A stretch of 7,854 nt of DNA. It comes from Candidatus Latescibacterota bacterium (GTDB lineage: Bacteria; Latescibacterota; UBA2968; GCA-2709665). Of the stretch, positions 5,985 to 7,854 are shown in pieces. The position numbers were made by a program, and so were the translations under genes. How positions within the stretch are numbered: the first letter of the stretch is position 1; the number at the start of each line of letters is the position of its first letter. The notes under the pieces were generated by a model. It was not told the DNA's origin. It saw only the letters and a list, made by a program, of their open reading frames with translations, and made no database searches. The stretch covers positions 1-7,854 of the forward strand of contig JAAXHE010000251.1 of assembly GCA_012271065.1 (NCBI GenBank), in the 5' to 3' direction.

Positions 5985-6518
5985 ATGGCAATTGTCCTGG
6001 CATTTTTGTCAATCGTTCAAACGGCCGAGGCGAATTCCAGAATGAAGCAGTTTCAATTATATACTCGATGTCTCGGAGTACATCTCGTGGTTGAGGAACT
6101 ACCGAAAAATGCGGAGCGGATTGATCTTACAAGGGAACAGATAACAAAGGTTGTCATGGACAAACTGCAGAAGGCTCAATTGTATGTACCCAGGAAATTT
6201 GTCGTGGGCGCGCCAGACGAGATCCATCCCATCTTGTATGTAAGCGTCAACCTTAGCCGCACAGCTTTCAGCATTGGAATCGAATTGCGAAAGGTTGTGT
6301 TGGACAACTACTCCGAACAGGAGGAGTATGCCGTCACCTGGCGAATTGGTACTCTGGGCGTACACGGGTTTCGAAATCAGTTCATTTTGCGTATGGTCGA
6401 TAAGTACACAGGCGTATTCATTAAAGAATGGACCAGGATCAATAGGCCCAAATGTCCTGAAGGTGATATGGTCAAACCAGAACAAGGGCCTATACAACCG
6501 CCTGTAAGGATACGATAA
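5985..6518 (+). CDS. Unrecognised, probably exported protein of 177 residues
   Basis: I do not recognise the family. The ATG at 5985 is supported by AAGGAG (5970-5975) 9 nt upstream and by an in-frame stop at 5958-5960, so no longer start is possible. Residues 1-16 (MAIVLAFLSIVQTAEA) are hydrophobic and end in a signal-peptidase-like AEA, but the positive charge normal at the front of a signal peptide is missing. A charged helical stretch follows (about 47-66: DLTREQITKVVMDKLQKAQL), then alternating beta-like strands: PILYVSVNLS (82-91), AFSIGIELRKVVLD (94-107), YAVTWRIGTLG (115-125). A helix ending VFIKEWTRIN (144-153) and a Pro-rich tail close the protein. The TWRIG pattern and the late helix ending near an Asn recall uncharacterised small secreted proteins with an alternating strand plan. 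It lies alone on the plus strand, convergent with the enolase-superfamily gene, and uses a more A+T-rich codon set than the flanking genes. Confidence 0.75.
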   Translation: MAIVLAFLSIVQTAEANSRMKQFQLYTRCLGVHLVVEELPKNAERIDLTREQITKVVMDKLQKAQLYVPRKFVVGAPDEIHPILYVSVNLSRTAFSIGIELRKVVLDNYSEQEEYAVTWRIGTLGVHGFRNQFILRMVDKYTGVFIKEWTRINRPKCPEGDMVKPEQGPIQPPVRIR

Positions 6519-6532
6519 TTGACTGATCAATT
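6517..6532. terminator. Short hairpin between convergent genes, possible weak terminator
   Basis: AATTGA-CTGA-TCAATT is a perfect 6-bp stem with a 4-nt loop overlapping the last bases of the upstream stop codon. No T-run follows on either strand, so intrinsic termination would be weak. GCACA (6541-6545) and TGTGC (6565-6569) form a second small dyad around the stop of the opposing gene. Confidence 0.3.
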
Positions 6533-6556
6533 CATCACCTGCACAAAGTATCCCTG

Positions 6557-7630
6557 TTACACCCTGTGCGCCGCGATGAAGTCCTGGTTGACGGTCAGCC
6601 CGAGGCCGGGTTCGTCCCCCATTTGGATCATTCCGTCTACGATCCGAAAAGGCGGATCGTAGAGTTCCGACCAGATCTGGTACGGCTCGGTGTGCGGGCA
6701 GGCGGAAACCATCAGCCCGTTGGGCGCGGCGGCGATCAGGTGGCAGTTGATTTCCGGAAACGAGGCCCCGTGCGGCGCAACGTAGACGTGGTGCGCCTCG
6801 GCCAGCGCCGCCATCCGCATGAGTCCGGTAAACCCGCCGCCGCCGATGATATCCGACTGGACCACCTGCAGGCCGCCTTCGACGATCAGGTGACGAATGC
6901 CGTACAGCGTGCCTTCGCTCTCGCCGCCGGCAACCAGAGACCCGGTGGCCTCCCGCACCATCCGCATGTGCGACGCCTCGTCGTCGCCGCGCACGGGCTC
7001 CTCGATCCAGTACAGGTCGTACGGTTCAAACCGCCGCGCCATCTGAGCCGCCGTCTTCCCCTCCCACATCCTGTGGATGTCGATCATCAACCTCGTGTCG
7101 TCGCCCAGAGCCCGGCGCGACAGCCTGACCTTGTCCAGCGCGAGTTCCCGATCGTCGTTCGACAGATGAAACTTCACGGCCTTGAATCCCAGGTCCGCGT
7201 GTTTCCTGACCAGGGCGGCAACCTCTTCCGCGTTCTGGTGTTCGTAGCCGATCCCGTCCGCGTACGCGGTCACACGGTCCCGAAAGCCGCCCAGCAGCCG
7301 CCAGACCGGCTCGCCGCACGCCCTGCCATACAAATCCCAGATCGCCACGTCCAGGGCGCCGATCGTTCCCATCGCCGAACGTCCCGGACCCCGAAAGCGC
7401 CACGCGAGATCATACATCCGCTGCCAGAGCCGGGCGGGCCGGCGCGGGTCTTCGCCCACGAGTATCGGCGCGAATTGCCGCTCGATCAGCTCGGCGCTGC
7501 CACCCCTTCCAATGCCCACGAGCCCGTTATCCGCCCGGACAAGCTGAAGGGGCCAGGTCCGCCGGACTCCCCGATCGGACGGCCCCCAGAAACAGGAAAG
7601 CGAAATGGTCTCAATGGATTCGATACGCAT
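6557..7630 (-). CDS. Mandelate racemase/muconate lactonizing enzyme family protein (enolase superfamily), probable acid-sugar dehydratase
   Basis: Enolase-superfamily enzymes abstract a proton next to a carboxylate bound to Mg2+, then racemise, cycloisomerise or dehydrate. This copy has 357 residues from the ATG at 7630, which has GGAGG 7 nt upstream; a longer frame to 7696 runs into the preceding gene and is not credible. The N-terminal lid domain is about 1-115, the barrel follows. Visible barrel positions are GFKAVKFH (148-155), metal ligand Asp184 in MIDIH, Glu210 in WIEEP, Glu237 in GGESEG, the Asp260/His287 dyad in QSDI and APHGA, and Glu315 in HTEPYQIW. The Asp-to-His spacing of 27 equals that in mandelate racemase. 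The second Lys of the usual KxK is replaced by His155, and the metal ligand lies in DxH as in galactonate dehydratase. Dehydration of an aldonic or aldaric acid is the likeliest reaction, but the substrate cannot be assigned. Confidence 0.92.
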   Translation of the reverse strand: MRIESIETISLSCFWGPSDRGVRRTWPLQLVRADNGLVGIGRGGSAELIERQFAPILVGEDPRRPARLWQRMYDLAWRFRGPGRSAMGTIGALDVAIWDLYGRACGEPVWRLLGGFRDRVTAYADGIGYEHQNAEEVAALVRKHADLGFKAVKFHLSNDDRELALDKVRLSRRALGDDTRLMIDIHRMWEGKTAAQMARRFEPYDLYWIEEPVRGDDEASHMRMVREATGSLVAGGESEGTLYGIRHLIVEGGLQVVQSDIIGGGGFTGLMRMAALAEAHHVYVAPHGASFPEINCHLIAAAPNGLMVSACPHTEPYQIWSELYDPPFRIVDGMIQMGDEPGLGLTVNQDFIAAHRV

Positions 7631-7637
7631 GACGACG

Positions 7638-7642
7638 CCTCC
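7638..7642 (-). promoter_or_regulatory. Ribosome binding site fixing the enolase-superfamily start
   Basis: GGAGG on the minus strand lies 7 nt before the ATG at 7630, in the 17-nt gap after the preceding stop. It rules out the longer in-frame start at 7696. Confidence 0.8.
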
Positions 7643-7647
7643 GTTTT

Positions 7648-7854
7648 TCAGGATGCAATGCGTTTGCGAAGGACGACCCTCGTGCCGGCCTCGCAAAAAT
7701 GGTGCTGGACGTCGTCCACCATGGCGCGCATCATCAGCAGGCCGCGGCCGGACGGATTCAAGAGGTTTTCCTCCGCGAGCGGATCCGGTACCTCCGCCGG
7801 GTCGAAGCCCGGACCCTGATCCAGGACCGCGATATCCAGCATCCCGTCCACCAC
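7648..7854 (-). CDS. RsbW-like anti-sigma-factor serine kinase / HATPase domain protein (partial, N-terminus off the right edge)
   Basis: Only the C-terminal 68 residues are in the window; the frame is open to the edge with no convincing start, so the gene is cut. It carries the GHKL ATPase boxes: G1 as VLDQGPGFDP (Asp12, Gly14, Gly16 of the visible part) and G2 as SGRGLLMMRAMVD (35-47), followed by the terminal strand TRVVLRKR. This order and spacing match RsbW/SpoIIAB-type anti-sigma factors, which bind a sigma factor or phosphorylate an anti-anti-sigma protein, rather than large histidine kinases. The N-box with the catalytic Asn is off the window. It ends 17 nt before the enolase-superfamily gene on the same strand, so the two are probably cotranscribed, although a metabolic partner is unusual for this regulator. 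Confidence 0.85.
   Translation of the reverse strand: MVDGMLDIAVLDQGPGFDPAEVPDPLAEENLLNPSGRGLLMMRAMVDDVQHHFCEAGTRVVLRKRIAS

Noticed and set aside
7631..7696. N-terminal extension of the enolase-superfamily protein
   Set aside because: It overlaps the coding end of the RsbW-like gene, and the GGAGG-supported ATG at 7630 begins with the typical MRIESIET strand.
6566..7819. A 417-codon open frame on the plus strand
   Set aside because: It is antisense to the enolase-superfamily gene, whose catalytic motifs and ribosome site are clear.

Overview
The window looks like part of a GC-rich bacterial chromosome interrupted by a block visibly richer in A+T (about 4430-6540). A binding-protein-dependent importer whose receptor has an export signal, RsbW-type signalling and HicAB-type modules fit a Gram-negative or environmental lineage (proteobacterial or a phylum known mostly from metagenomes). 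The sequence does not allow a firmer placement.

Left part (1-3725, all minus strand, read right to left): a four-gene polyamine-type ABC importer. The order is first permease (PotB-like), second permease (PotC-like), ATPase (PotA-like), then the periplasmic binding protein (PotD-like), which runs off the left edge. Junctions are tight: 1 nt between the permeases and an ATGA overlap between ATPase and binding protein. Together they would bind a small cationic or organic solute outside the membrane and import it at the cost of ATP. Just upstream (3837-4427) lies a carboxymuconolactone-decarboxylase-family protein on the same strand.

Middle part (4490-5475, minus strand): a cluster of toxin-antitoxin genes. 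A complete hicA-hicB pair (5063-5475) is followed by a second, odd two-gene module (4490-4887). There a 58-residue antitoxin-like protein of the kind usually paired with RelE/ParE toxins overlaps (ATGA) a HicB-like antitoxin, and no toxin is visible. Small nested inverted repeats lie in the spacers beside hicAB.

A gene-free stretch of about 500 bases (5476-5984) carries a good sigma70-type promoter (TTGAAT-17-TATAAT, the latter at 5817-5822). It drives a plus-strand gene for an unrecognised, probably exported 177-residue protein (5985-6518).

Right part (6557-7854, minus strand, GC-rich again): a mandelate racemase/muconate lactonizing enzyme family protein (enolase superfamily, probably an acid-sugar dehydratase). 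It is preceded by the 3' half of an RsbW-like anti-sigma-factor ATPase gene cut by the right edge. The two are 17 nt apart and probably cotranscribed.

No rRNA, tRNA, CRISPR array, transposase or integrase was seen.
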